A stretch of 64,000 nt of DNA from Streptomyces caatingaensis (GCF_001187435.1 NZ_LFXA01000011.1:62001-126000); one strand, 5' to 3'. Numbered from the stretch's first letter, positions 1 to 10,678 are shown. Numbers and translations are program-made. The notes: generated by a model from the letters alone, not told the origin.

Positions 1-333
1 CCGGGGCACACGACGGATGGGGCACGGTGTCCCGGATTGCGGCTTTGGCCAGTGTGCGGTGCGTCGGGGTTCCCCCGCCGAAGGCGACGGGAGTGTCTCG
101 CCAGGATCGTCCGTGCGGCGAGGCGGGGCGCGGCGGGGCCGGCCCGTGCCTCGTGCGGCGCCGCGCGCCGTGCCGCCGGGAACGGACCCCCGGCCGGCAC
201 CGCGGGCCCCCGGGTGCGCCGGGCCCGGGCCGCGGGGTGGATCCCTTAGTGAGCGTGCCCGGGGTCCGGCGGGGGAAACCGCCGTGCGCGCCGGGCCGGG
301 CGGGCGCGCACGGGGCGGCGGGGCGGGTGCCGT
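1..333. other. Non-coding left edge of the window
   Basis: No frame on either strand here shows the codon bias of its neighbours, and treS (leftward) stops at 334. A hairpin with arms GGGTGCC and GGCGCCC (325-343) spans the treS stop codon and could be a weak terminator. In Streptomyces the maltokinase (pep2/mak) and branching enzyme (glgB) genes usually follow treS. Neither starts inside this stretch, so if they are present they lie to the left of the window. Confidence 0.5.
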
Positions 334-2048
<1,715 letters not shown>

Positions 2049-2052
<4 letters not shown>

Positions 2053-4052
2053 GGTGTGGGTGACCCTCCGATCGGTGAGGACGGTCGCAGCGAGAACACG
2101 TGCGCGGGCGCGATCGCGTGGCCCGGCTCAAGGCGCACATAGTTGTCCCTGCCCCAGTGATAGGTCTCGCCGGTGAGCTCGTCGCGCACCGGGAAGGACT
2201 CGTGCCAGTCGAGGCCGAGCTCCGGCATGTCCAACGAGACCGTCGCCTCCTGGGTGTGGTGGGGGTCGAGGTTGACGACCGTGAGGACGCAGTCGCCGCA
2301 GGGGCCGCCGGTGCGCTTGGAGTAGACGATGACCGCGTCGTTGTCGGCGTGGTGGAATCGCAGGTTGCGCAGCCGGCGCAGAGCCGGGTGCCGCCGCCGC
2401 AGCCGGTTGAGCACGGTGATCAGGGGAGCCAGGCTGCGCCCTTCGCGCTCGGCCGACTCCCAGTCACGCGGCCGCAGTTGGTATTTCTCGGAGTCCAGGT
2501 ACTCTTCGCTGCCCGGGTGCGCCGGGACGTTCTCGCACAGCTCGTAACCGGCGTAGACGCCCCAGGACGGGGAGAGCGTGGCGGCGAGCACGGCCCGGAT
2601 CTCGAAGGCCGCCCGGCCGCCCTCCTGGAGGTAGGCGTGCAGGATGTCAGGGGTGTTGACGAAGAGGTTCGGGCGCATCACCGCCGCCGCGTCCCGCGAC
2701 AGCTCCGTGAGGTAATCGGTCAGCTCCTGCTTGCTGTTGCGCCAGGTGAAGTAGGTGTACGACTGCTGGAAGCCGATCGCGCCCAGCGTGCGCATCATCG
2801 CGGGGCGGGTGAACGCCTCGGCCAGGAACACCACATCGGGATCCGTGCGGCCGATGTCCGCGATGACCTTCTCCCAGAAGACCACCGGCTTGGTGTGCGG
2901 ATTGTCCACCCGGAAGATGCGCACCCCGTGGGCCATCCACAGCCGCAGCAGCCGCAGCGTCTCGCGGACCAGCCCGTCGAAGTCGGCGTCGAAGGCGAGC
3001 GGATAGATGTCCTGGTACTTCTTGGGCGGGTTCTCCGCGTACGCGATGGAGCCGTCCGCCCGGTGGTGGAACCACTCCGGGTGCTTGTCCACCCACGGGT
3101 GGTCCGGCGAGCACTGGAGGGCGAAGTCGAGCGCCACCTCCATGCGCAACTCCCGCGCCCGCGCCACGAAGTGGTCGAAGTCCTCGAACGTGCCCAGCTC
3201 CGGGTGGATCGCGTCGTGCCCGCCCTCCGCCGAACCGATCGCCCACGGGCTCCCCACGTCGTAAGGGCCCGCGCTCAGCGCGTTGTTGGGGCCCTTGCGG
3301 AAGGAGGTGCCGATGGGGTGGACCGGTGGCAGATAGACGACGTCGAATCCCATCGCCGCCACGGCGGGCAGCCGCTTCGCCGCCGTGCGGAGCGTGCCGC
3401 TGCGCGGCGGCCGGCCCTCCTCGACGACCGCGCCCTCGGAGCGCGGGAACAGCTCGTACCACGAGCCGTACAGCGCCCGTTCGCGCTCCACCAGCACCGG
3501 CACCGGCCGCGTCGTCGTGACCAGTTCGCGCAGCGGGTGCTCCGCCAGGGCCGCCGAGACGGCCGGGGCGAGCGCCGCCGCGAGCCGGTCGGCGACCGGA
3601 CGGTGGGCGTCCCGCAGGGCGTCCACCGCGGCCAGCACCGCCTCGCGCCCCGCGTTCTTGGGCACGCCGGCGGCCGCCCGCTCGTACAGCCGGGCGCCCT
3701 CCTCCAGCACGAGGTCCGTGTCGATGCCGGCCGGGATCTTGATCCGGGCGGCGTCGCGCCAGGTGGTGACCGGGTCGCTCCACGCCTCCACCGCGTACGT
3801 CCAGCGGCCCTCCGCGTCCGGGGTCACCTCGGCGCCCCAGCGGTCGGTGCCCGGCGCCAGCTCGCGCATCGGCGTCCACGGGCCGCACCGGCCCGTCGCG
3901 TCCCGCAGCACCACGTTGGCGCCCACCGCGTCGTGGCCCTCGCGGAACACCGTCGCGGTGACCTCGAAGGACTCGCCCGCCACCGCCTTCACGGATCTGC
4001 GGCCGCAGTCCACCAGCGGGGCGAGGTCCAGGACGGGAATGCGACCGATCAT
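2049..4052 (-). CDS. glgE: Alpha-1,4-glucan:maltose-1-phosphate maltosyltransferase
   Basis: GlgE transfers maltosyl units from maltose-1-phosphate onto alpha-1,4-glucan chains in the cytosol. The 667-aa product has the usual layout: an N-terminal beta-sandwich (about 1-200) and a GH13_3 catalytic barrel. Visible catalytic motifs are MEVALDFALQCSPDHPW, IFRVDNPHTKP (nucleophile Asp), FLAEAFTRP (acid Glu) and NTPDILH. I chose the ATG at 4052 because AGGTGA lies 4 nt upstream (4057-4062) and family proteins begin near MIGRIPV. The frame runs open to 4148, but that part has no gene-like character. It forms an operon with treS. Confidence 0.95.
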
Positions 4053-4560
4053 GCAATCACCTGGGGTCCGAGAGGAAACCGGAGGCAAGGCCCGGAAGCT
4101 GACGAGGGATCTGGCGCGTTCTGTTCTTTCTATCCGCTGCCCCGGCACCCGGCCGGACGCGGGCGACGGCGCATCTGCCCGCGTTCACCCGGGTGGGCGG
4201 CGGTAAACCTGACGAGCGGGAAAGCGGAATCACACGAGGGGCCGTTCTGCGTCGGAGCGGGGCGGAGGAAGGGGTCCCGTACACCCGGGGAGCTTTCCCA
4301 CCCGGCCCTGGCGGGCATGCCCGCACCGCCCGGCCTACCGGTGCGTAGTTCCCCTGGCGCCGCCCGGCGCAGGCGGCGGGACCTCCGTCACACGTAGGGA
4401 GTCTCCCCGCTGGGCCGATCGTGTGCAATGTGACGAAAGGGGGTAGCCGACGGCCGGATGGGGGAACGGCGCCCCGGCCCGGTCTTCGAAGGCCGTAGCG
4501 ACTTCTGGCCTTGGAACGTCATGGTGTAGGCGGGGCGTATTTCTCCCTCGTACCGGCGCA
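4053..4560. other. Gap between glgE and the XRE regulator gene
   Basis: This 508-nt stretch should carry the glgE promoter on the minus strand. I found no convincing -35/-10 pair. A 57-codon minus-strand frame (4388-4561) starts in a TGATG overlap with the regulator stop codon, but its codon use is not gene-like and I do not call it. Confidence 0.4.
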
Positions 4561-5466
4561 TCAGCGCACGGTCGGCCGCTGGCGGTCGCGTTCCACGCGC
4601 GGTGCGCCGGCCGGCCGCAGGCCCGCCGCCAGCAGCCGCAGCGCCGCCTCCGACGGCGACCCCGGCTCCGCGCTGTAGGCCAGCACCGACTGCGCCGCCC
4701 CCTCCGCCGCCGGCGCGCGCAGCATCTCGTACGACAACGTCAGCGCCCCCACCAGCGGATGGTGGAACTCCTTCGTCCCGCTCGTGCACGACAGCACCTT
4801 GTGCCGCGCCCACAGCCCCGCGAACTCCGGGCTCTTCATGCACAGTTCGCCGACCAGCGCGGCCAGTTCCCGGTCCTCCGGATGCTGCCCGGCCTCCAGC
4901 CGCAGCGCCGCCACCGCCCGCCGCGCCTCCAGCTCCCACCGCGGGTACAGCTCCCGCGCGTGCGGGTCCAGGAACAGCATCCGCTGGGCGTTGGGCCGCT
5001 CCGCCGCCCGCGCCGGCGCGTCCGCCGCCACGTGCCCGCCGATCAGCGCGTGCCCCAGCGCGTTCCAGTGCAGGACGTCGTAGCGGTGGTCCAGGACCAC
5101 CACCGGGACCTCGCCCATCGCCTCCGCGAGCTGCCGCACCCCGGGCCGCACGGACACCGCGCGCGGCGCCGCGCGCCGGGCCGCGCGGCCCGGCCGGGCC
5201 AGGTTCCGCAGGTGCGCGTGCTCGTCCGCGTCCAGCCGCAGCGCCCGCGCCAGCGCGTCCAGCACCCCGTCCGAGGCGTTGGACGACTGCCCCTGCTCCA
5301 GCCGGGTGTAATACGCCGCGCTCACCCCCGCCAGCAGCGCCAGCTCCTCCCGCCGGAGGCCCGGCACCCTGCGCCGGTCCCCGTACGTCGGCAGCCCGAC
5401 GTCCTCGGGACGCAGCAGGGCGCGCCGGGTGCGCAGGAAGTTCCCCAGTCCGGAAGATCTGTCCAT
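4561..5466 (-). CDS. XRE-family regulator with MmyB-like C-terminal domain
   Basis: This 301-aa DNA-binding protein has an N-terminal helix-turn-helix (about residues 5-75, with LRREELALLAGVSAAYYTRLEQG) and a C-terminal MmyB-type ligand-binding domain. That pair is common in actinobacterial repressors of neighbouring oxidoreductase genes. Here it lies between divergent glgE and glgP, which is not the usual neighbourhood. There is no clear Shine-Dalgarno before the ATG at 5466. An inverted repeat and a 24-bp-period direct repeat lie just upstream (5501-5552). The target is not evident from sequence; it could be itself, glgP or both. Confidence 0.85.
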   Translation of the reverse strand: MDRSSGLGNFLRTRRALLRPEDVGLPTYGDRRRVPGLRREELALLAGVSAAYYTRLEQGQSSNASDGVLDALARALRLDADEHAHLRNLARPGRAARRAAPRAVSVRPGVRQLAEAMGEVPVVVLDHRYDVLHWNALGHALIGGHVAADAPARAAERPNAQRMLFLDPHARELYPRWELEARRAVAALRLEAGQHPEDRELAALVGELCMKSPEFAGLWARHKVLSCTSGTKEFHHPLVGALTLSYEMLRAPAAEGAAQSVLAYSAEPGSPSEAALRLLAAGLRPAGAPRVERDRQRPTVR

Positions 5467-5500
5467 GGGCCACAGTCAACCCCGCCCGGGCCCGTCCGTG

Positions 5501-5552
5501 CCTGCCCCTGGCAGGGTCAGGCAGAAGACGGCGGGCCGGGTCAGGCGGAAGA
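5501..5552. promoter_or_regulatory. Candidate operators between XRE gene and glgP
   Basis: The arms CCTGCC and GGCAGG flank a 3-nt centre at 5501-5515. They are followed by two copies of GGGTCAGGC(A/G)GAAGA at 5514-5528 and 5538-5552, 24 bp apart with one mismatch. The block sits between the regulator start (5466) and the glgP start (5608). It is a good candidate binding region for the XRE protein; that assignment is inference. Confidence 0.45.
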
Positions 5553-5594
5553 GGGCACTTGGCGTCTTGGCCCGCGACCGCGGCCGCGCGCCGC

Positions 5595-5600
5595 TACCGT
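5595..5600 (+). promoter_or_regulatory. Probable -10 box of leaderless glgP
   Basis: TACCGT fits TANNNT and ends 7 nt before the GTG at 5608. No Shine-Dalgarno is present, so transcription probably begins at the start codon. No good -35 box is visible. Confidence 0.45.
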
Positions 5601-5607
5601 CGTGCAC

Positions 5608-8235
5608 GTGAAGGCCATTCGTCGATTCAGCGTGCGCCCCGTCCTTCCGGAGCCCCTACGACCGCTCAGCGAGCTGGCGCGCAATCTGCGCTGGTCCTGG
5701 CATCCCGAGACCCGAGAGCTCTTCCAGACCCTCGACCCCGAGGGCTGGCGGGCCGCCGAGGGCGACCCGCTGCGGCTGCTGGGCGCCGTGCCCGCCGCCC
5801 GGCTCGCCGCCCTCGCCGACGACCGCCGCTTCCGCCGGCGCCTCGCGGCCGCGGCCGACGACCTGCACGACTACCTCACCGGCAACCGCTGGTACCAGGA
5901 GCAGCCGCCCGGACTGCCCGCCGCGGTCGCCTACTTCTCGCCCGAGTTCGGCATCACCGCCGCCCTGCCGCAGTACAGCGGCGGCCTCGGCATCCTCGCC
6001 GGCGACCACCTGAAGTCCGCCAGCGACCTGGGCGTCCCGCTCATCGGCGTCGGACTCCTCTACCGGCACGGCTACTTCCGCCAGTCCCTCTCCCGCGAGG
6101 GCTGGCAGCAGGAGCACTACCCCCTGCTCGACCCCAACGAGCTGCCGCTGACGCTGCTGCGCGAGGCCGACGGCACGCCGGGCGTCGTCGCCCTCGCCCT
6201 GCCCGGCGGCCGCTCCCTGCGCGCCCACATCTGGAAGGCCGAGGTCGGCCGGGTCCCGCTGCTGCTCCTCGACTCCGACGTCGAGGAGAACGCCAGCGGC
6301 GAACGCGACGTCACGGACCGGCTCTACGGCGGGGGCAGCGAGCACCGGCTGCTCCAGGAGATGCTGCTGGGCATCGGCGGCGTCCGCGCGGTGCGCACGT
6401 ACTGCCGGCTCACCGGGCACCCGGCGCCCGAGGTCTTCCACACCAACGAGGGCCACGCCGGCTTCCTCGGCCTCGAACGCATCCGTGAACTCGCCGCCCG
6501 CGGGCTCGACTTCGACGCCGCGCTGGAGAGCGTCCGGGCCGGCGCCGTCTTCACCACCCACACCCCCGTGCCCGCCGGCATCGACCGCTTCGACCGCGGC
6601 CTCGTCGCCCGCCACTTCGGCGACGACGCCGAACTGCCCGGCATCGACACCGAACGGATCCTCGCCCTGGGCGCGGAGGACTATCCGGGCGGCGACCCGG
6701 GCCTGTTCAACATGGCCGTCATGGGCCTGCGCCTGGCCCAGCGCGCCAACGGCGTCTCCACCCTGCACGGCCAGGTCAGCCGTCAGATGTTCGCCGGCCT
6801 CTGGCCCGGCTTCGACGCCGACGAGGTGCCGATCACCTCCATCACCAACGGCGTGCACGCCCCCACCTGGGTCGCCCCCGAGGTCTTCCGCCTCGGCGCC
6901 CGCCGCGTCGGGGCTGGCCGCGCCGAGGACGCCCTGGCCCTCGGCGGCTCCGAACACTGGGACTCCGTGGCCGAGATCTCCGACGCCGACATCTGGGAGC
7001 TCCGCCGCACCCTGCGCGAACAGCTCGTCGAGGAGGTCCGCGGCCGGCTGCGCGCCTCCTGGCGCGAGCGCGGCGCCGGCACCGCCGAACTCGGCTGGAT
7101 CGACGGGGTGCTCGACCCCGACGTCCTCACCATCGGCTTCGCCCGCCGCGTCCCCTCCTACAAGCGCCTCACCCTCATGCTCCGCGACCGCGAACGCCTC
7201 ACCGGCCTGCTGCTCGACCCGCGGCGCCCGCTGCAGATCGTCGTCGCGGGCAAGGCCCACCCGGCGGACGACAGCGGCAAGCGGCTCGTCCAGGAGCTCG
7301 TCCGCTTCGCCGACGACCCCGCCGTCCGCCACCGCGTCGTCTTCCTGCCCGACTACGGCATGGGCATGGCCCAGAAGCTCTACCCCGGCTGCGACGTCTG
7401 GCTCAACAACCCGCTGCGCCCGCTGGAGGCGTGCGGCACCTCCGGCATGAAGGCCGCCCTCAACGGCTGCCTCAACCTGTCCGTCCTGGACGGCTGGTGG
7501 GACGAGTGGTACGAGCCGGACTTCGGCTGGGCCATCCCCACCGCGGACGGCTCCGGCACGGACGAGGAGCGCCGCGACGACCTGGAGGCGGCCGCCCTCT
7601 ACGACCTGCTCGCCGACCGCGTCGCCCCGCGCTTCTACGACCGGGGCCCGGACGGGCTGCCCGGCCGCTGGATCGAGATGGTCCGCGGCACGCTCGCCAC
7701 GCTCGGCCCCAAGGTCCTCGCCGGCCGCATGGTCCGCGAGTACGTCGGCCGCCTCTACCACCCGGCCGCCGAGGCACAGCGCGCGCTCACCCCCGACGCG
7801 GCCCGCGAACTCGCCGCCTGGAAGGCGCGGGTGCGCGCCGCGTGGCCGGGCGTCGCCGTCGACCACGTCGAGACCGTCTCCGACGGCCCGTTGAACGGCA
7901 CGGCCGAGCTCGGCTCCACCGTCACCCTCCGCGTCAGCGTCGCCCTCGGCGGCCTCGAACCCTCGGACGTCGAGGTCCAGGCCCTCGCCGGCCGCGTCGA
8001 CGCCGACGACCGCCTCACCGGCACCTCCGCCTTCCCCCTCAAACCCGCCGCGGCCCCCGCCCTCGACGGCCGCCGCCTCTACGAGGGCTCCCTCACCTTC
8101 GACCGCACCGGCCCCTTCGGCTACACCGTCCGCATCCTCCCCGCCCACCGCCTCCTGGCCCAGGGCGCGGAGATGGGTTTGGTCGCGGTCCCGGCGGAGG
8201 CGTCGGGGGAGGCGGCGGGGGTGCTGATGCGGTGA
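5608..8235 (+). CDS. glgP: Alpha-glucan phosphorylase
   Basis: This 875-aa GT35 enzyme releases glucose-1-phosphate from alpha-1,4-glucans using pyridoxal phosphate. The N-terminus (about 10-110) matches the DUF3417 extension of the actinobacterial long form (PLSELARNLRWSWH). The core contains QYSGGLGILAGDHLKS and VFHTNEGHAGF. The PLP lysine is probably Lys615 in GTSGMKAALNG. The GTG at 5608 is preferred over GTG 5602 because homologues start VKAIRRF and a -10-like box lies 7 nt upstream. It diverges from the glgE-treS operon, so GlgP and GlgE can act on the same glucan pool. Confidence 0.93.
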   Translation: MKAIRRFSVRPVLPEPLRPLSELARNLRWSWHPETRELFQTLDPEGWRAAEGDPLRLLGAVPAARLAALADDRRFRRRLAAAADDLHDYLTGNRWYQEQPPGLPAAVAYFSPEFGITAALPQYSGGLGILAGDHLKSASDLGVPLIGVGLLYRHGYFRQSLSREGWQQEHYPLLDPNELPLTLLREADGTPGVVALALPGGRSLRAHIWKAEVGRVPLLLLDSDVEENASGERDVTDRLYGGGSEHRLLQEMLLGIGGVRAVRTYCRLTGHPAPEVFHTNEGHAGFLGLERIRELAARGLDFDAALESVRAGAVFTTHTPVPAGIDRFDRGLVARHFGDDAELPGIDTERILALGAEDYPGGDPGLFNMAVMGLRLAQRANGVSTLHGQVSRQMFAGLWPGFDADEVPITSITNGVHAPTWVAPEVFRLGARRVGAGRAEDALALGGSEHWDSVAEISDADIWELRRTLREQLVEEVRGRLRASWRERGAGTAELGWIDGVLDPDVLTIGFARRVPSYKRLTLMLRDRERLTGLLLDPRRPLQIVVAGKAHPADDSGKRLVQELVRFADDPAVRHRVVFLPDYGMGMAQKLYPGCDVWLNNPLRPLEACGTSGMKAALNGCLNLSVLDGWWDEWYEPDFGWAIPTADGSGTDEERRDDLEAAALYDLLADRVAPRFYDRGPDGLPGRWIEMVRGTLATLGPKVLAGRMVREYVGRLYHPAAEAQRALTPDAARELAAWKARVRAAWPGVAVDHVETVSDGPLNGTAELGSTVTLRVSVALGGLEPSDVEVQALAGRVDADDRLTGTSAFPLKPAAAPALDGRRLYEGSLTFDRTGPFGYTVRILPAHRLLAQGAEMGLVAVPAEASGEAAGVLMR

Positions 8236-8257
8236 GCCGTTAACGGGGTGCCGGTGA

Positions 8258-8304
8258 ACGGCCATGGGGCGGCCGGGACTACCGCCGGTGCGCCTCATGG
8301 CCGT
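8258..8304 (+). terminator. Hairpin after glgP
   Basis: The arms ACGGCCAT and ATGGCCGT (8 bp) enclose a smaller GGCGG/CCGCC stem, 22 nt after the glgP stop. There is no T-run, as is common in Streptomyces. Confidence 0.45.
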
Positions 8305-8396
8305 CCCTCCTGCCCAGGGATCCGGGCGGCAAGGATTCGTGCGACGGGCCGGACGTGGGCGAGAATCTCTCGGTTCACCCACGTACCAGGAGATTT

Positions 8397-8822
8397 ATGC
8401 ACAAGCGTCTGCCCCTGCTCGCCGTCTGTCTCGCGGCCGCCGCGTTCGGCGCCTCGGCGTGCGGCGGATCCGGTGACGGCGGTGCGAGCGCCTCGAAGGC
8501 GTCGGCGCCCGCCTCGGCCGCCCCGTCCGCCCCTTCCGCCCCGTCCGGGAGCCCGTCGGCCGCCCCCGGGGAGGCACGCGGGCTGACCGGGTTGTCGGCC
8601 AAGCTCTACCTCCGGACGATCCGGAAGAACCACCCGGACCTGGACCGCGTCGACGACGACACACTCGTCGCCCATGGCAACGCCCTCTGCCTCGCCAACG
8701 GACAGGCCCTCGTCGACCAGGTCAAGAAGACCAAGCAGGAACTCGAACTCACCGGGAAGCAGGCTTCGGCGGTCCTCGGCAGCGCGCACGGCTCCTGCGG
8801 GAGGAAGAACGTCTTCGGCTGA
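8397..8822 (+). CDS. Small lipoprotein, DUF732-like
   Basis: This 141-aa exported protein has a signal peptide ending in a lipobox-like GASAC (Cys near 20), so it is probably anchored outside the membrane. An Ala/Ser/Pro linker (about 25-60) leads to a compact helical domain with two cysteines (NALCLANG and GSCGRKN) spaced as in mycobacterial DUF732 proteins. AGGAG at 8388-8392 lies 4 nt before the ATG and fixes the start. It converges on the TetR gene with only 11 nt between stops. No function is known for the family. Confidence 0.8.
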   Translation: MHKRLPLLAVCLAAAAFGASACGGSGDGGASASKASAPASAAPSAPSAPSGSPSAAPGEARGLTGLSAKLYLRTIRKNHPDLDRVDDDTLVAHGNALCLANGQALVDQVKKTKQELELTGKQASAVLGSAHGSCGRKNVFG

Positions 8823-8833
8823 CGGCGGAGTGC

Positions 8834-9568
8834 TCAGCCCGCCGGCCGCTTGCGCGCCGCCGCCGTCTGCGCCATCCCCGGCAGGAAGTCCGTGAACAGC
8901 TCGTGGACTTCGCGGACGAGGGGGCGCAGGACGCGGAAGCGGGCGAGGGAGACGCCGAGGGCGGTGAGGCGGGCGCCGCGGGCGGCGAGGCGGAGGCTGC
9001 GCTCGCGGCCGGGGGAGCGGTCGAAGACCCAGTAGAGGACGAGGCCCATCTGGGAGAGCCACATCAGCTCGGGGAGGACCTCGGCCAGTTCGGCCGGGAC
9101 CTTGGCCTTCGAGCCGGCCAGTACCTCCCGGTGCACGTCGATGGCCGCCTCGCGGGCGTGCTCCGACTCGGCCGAGAAGGGGCTGAGCGGGCTGTCCGGG
9201 TCGGCGGCGTTCTTGAAGAACTGGGCCGCGAACTCGTGGTACGGCGCCGCGATGTCCAGCCAGACCCGCAGCACCCCGGCCAGCCGGGCCTCCAGGTCCG
9301 TCTCCCGGGCCAGGACGTCGCGGACCGCCGCCTGGTGCTCGGCGGCGATCCGGTCGTAGAAGCCCTGGATCAGGTGCTCCTTGCCGGCGAAGTAGTAGTA
9401 GGCGTTGCCGACGGAGACCCCGGCCTCCTGGGCGATGGCCCGCATCGTGGTCTTGTCGTAGCCCCGCTCCTGGAACAGCCGCATCGCCGTCTCCAGGATC
9501 AGGGTGCGGGTCTGCTCGCTCTTGGCCTTCGGCGGCCGGGGGGCGTTCTCTGCTGGCTGTGCTGGCAC
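8834..9568 (-). CDS. TetR-family transcriptional regulator
   Basis: This 244-aa regulator has an N-terminal TetR helix-turn-helix (about 18-65; TMRAIAQEAGVSVGNAYYYF) and a long C-terminal ligand-binding region. It is the third gene of a leftward set behind a small membrane protein and a DCC protein, 10 nt after the latter. The start is GTG. No Shine-Dalgarno is present, but TAGGCT ends 7 nt upstream, so it may also have its own leaderless promoter. Its likely targets are the two TTGAAC-NN-GTTCAA palindromes ahead of the operon (10442-10502), which would make it autoregulatory. Confidence 0.9.
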   Translation of the reverse strand: MPAQPAENAPRPPKAKSEQTRTLILETAMRLFQERGYDKTTMRAIAQEAGVSVGNAYYYFAGKEHLIQGFYDRIAAEHQAAVRDVLARETDLEARLAGVLRVWLDIAAPYHEFAAQFFKNAADPDSPLSPFSAESEHAREAAIDVHREVLAGSKAKVPAELAEVLPELMWLSQMGLVLYWVFDRSPGRERSLRLAARGARLTALGVSLARFRVLRPLVREVHELFTDFLPGMAQTAAARKRPAG

Positions 9569-9578
9569 GGTCCAGAGC

Positions 9579-10028
9579 CTAATCGGGCACGGGACAGCCG
9601 CTGTCGCACCCCGGCCCGGGCTGCCGGCCGAGCTGTGCCCGGCGGTACTTCGCGGCGGCCAGCACCGCGTTGCGCGCGAGGCGCATGCCCGACGGGGTGC
9701 CGAGCCGGTGGGCGAGCGGCCGGTACGCGTCCAGCGCCCACAGGCACACGACCCAGGCGGCGGCCCCGCGGTACACCTGCCCGCCGTCCCCGACCACGGT
9801 GATCTCCTCCAGGGAGGCGGAGTGGTCGAGCCGCGGCAGCCGCCGCCGGGCCTCCTCCGAGGCCGCCGGCACCAGGTCCAGCGGGACGAGCTGCCGCTGC
9901 CGCGCGAGCCAGTCGCGGACGGAGGAACACAGCGCGCAGCGCGCGTCGTACAGCACGGTCAGCCGGCGGACGGCCGGGACGTCCCCTCCGACGCCCCGGA
10001 CGTCCCCGGCCGCGACGGCCGTCGTCAT
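9579..10028 (-). CDS. DCC-family thiol-disulfide oxidoreductase-like protein (DUF393)
   Basis: This 149-aa protein opens with LTVLYDARCALCSSVRDWL, the signature of DCC proteins, which have a thioredoxin-like fold with a CxxC pair (here CALC). Family members are thought to act in redox or electron-transfer reactions at the membrane; the substrate is unknown. Its ATG overlaps the stop of the upstream membrane-protein gene as ATGA, so the two are coupled and probably work together. Confidence 0.85.
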   Translation of the reverse strand: MTTAVAAGDVRGVGGDVPAVRRLTVLYDARCALCSSVRDWLARQRQLVPLDLVPAASEEARRRLPRLDHSASLEEITVVGDGGQVYRGAAAWVVCLWALDAYRPLAHRLGTPSGMRLARNAVLAAAKYRRAQLGRQPGPGCDSGCPVPD

Positions 10029-10426
10029 CCCTGCACCTGCGTGTACGCCTGGGGCAGCACCGGCGGCTGCTGCTCACGGTCCAGCAGCCCCCGCCGCCGG
10101 AACTTGTTGAGCGTGAAGACGTTCCCCAGGTGCATCAGCCCGAGCACCAGCAGCACGACCCCGAGCTGCCGCGACAGCGTTTCGAACACCCCGCGGGTGT
10201 CGGTGATCGTGCCGTCCTCCCGCAGATAGAGCGCGATGAACCCGAGGTTGACGAGATAGAACCCGACCACCAGCAGGTGGTTGACGGCGTCCGCCAGCTT
10301 CTCGTCCCCCCGGAGCACGTCCCCGAGGAACACCCGCCCGTTCCGGCTGAGCGTCCGGGCCACCCAGACGGTCAGGCCGATGCTGACGGCGAGGTAGATG
10401 ACGTAGGCGACGACGGTGAGGTCCAA
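10025..10426 (-). CDS. Small membrane protein encoded with DCC protein and TetR
   Basis: This protein of about 133 aa has three hydrophobic segments (about 3-20, 46-64 and 82-104) and a basic C-terminal tail. I do not recognise a named family. I place the start at TTG 10426 rather than GTG 10435. AAGGAG (10435-10440) sits 8 nt before the TTG but abuts the GTG, which would leave no spacing. A promoter (TTGAAC-N17-TACAGT) and two operators precede it. It is the first gene of the DCC/TetR operon. Confidence 0.75.
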   Translation of the reverse strand: MDLTVVAYVIYLAVSIGLTVWVARTLSRNGRVFLGDVLRGDEKLADAVNHLLVVGFYLVNLGFIALYLREDGTITDTRGVFETLSRQLGVVLLVLGLMHLGNVFTLNKFRRRGLLDREQQPPVLPQAYTQVQG

Positions 10427-10441
10427 GGTCCCCACTCCTTC

Positions 10442-10455
10442 TTGAACGTGTTCAA
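10442..10455. promoter_or_regulatory. TetR-type operator O1
   Basis: TTGAAC-GT-GTTCAA lies between the predicted transcription start (about 10467) and the Shine-Dalgarno of the leftward operon. It shares both arms with the second site at 10489-10502. The site fits TNNAACNNGTTNNA, a pattern seen for some TetR regulators such as KstR, but the pattern alone does not identify the protein. Confidence 0.75.
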
Positions 10456-10473
10456 AAAAGCTTGATGGCGGTG

Positions 10474-10502
10474 ACTGTAGACTTGTTTTTGAACGCGTTC
10501 AA
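10474..10502 (-). promoter_or_regulatory. Promoter of the membrane protein-DCC-TetR operon
   Basis: On the minus strand a -35 box TTGAAC (10497-10502) and a -10 box TACAGT (10474-10479) are separated by exactly 17 nt, a classic vegetative promoter. The -35 lies inside operator O2, so regulator binding should block polymerase. Confidence 0.7.
10489..10502. promoter_or_regulatory. TetR-type operator O2
   Basis: TTGAACGCGTTCAA is a perfect 14-bp palindrome that overlaps the -35 box of the leftward promoter. Its centre is 47 bp from the centre of O1. Confidence 0.75.
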
Positions 10503-10678
10503 GTCGGGGGGTCGGGGGCGTGAGGGTTCGGCGCAGCGCAACTGGTCGGCCCTTGGGGCCGAGTGGAGGCGGGGACAGCCTCGCGAGCCCCCTGCGCACG
10601 CCCCTCTTGACCGGAGCGGGTCGGAGGGCTGATCGTCACGTGCGGCCGACCGCAGTGGGCCCGGCACGGGAGGCAGTC

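Noticed and set aside
2100..4397. 765-codon plus-strand open frame over glgE
   Set aside because: Low-complexity Arg/Val/Gly composition typical of antisense frames, and it covers a clearly real glgE.
4388..4561. 57-codon minus-strand frame starting in a TGATG overlap with the XRE gene stop
   Set aside because: The coupling is tempting, but third positions are not G/C biased and no family resemblance is visible, including to the DUF397 proteins that often follow XRE genes.
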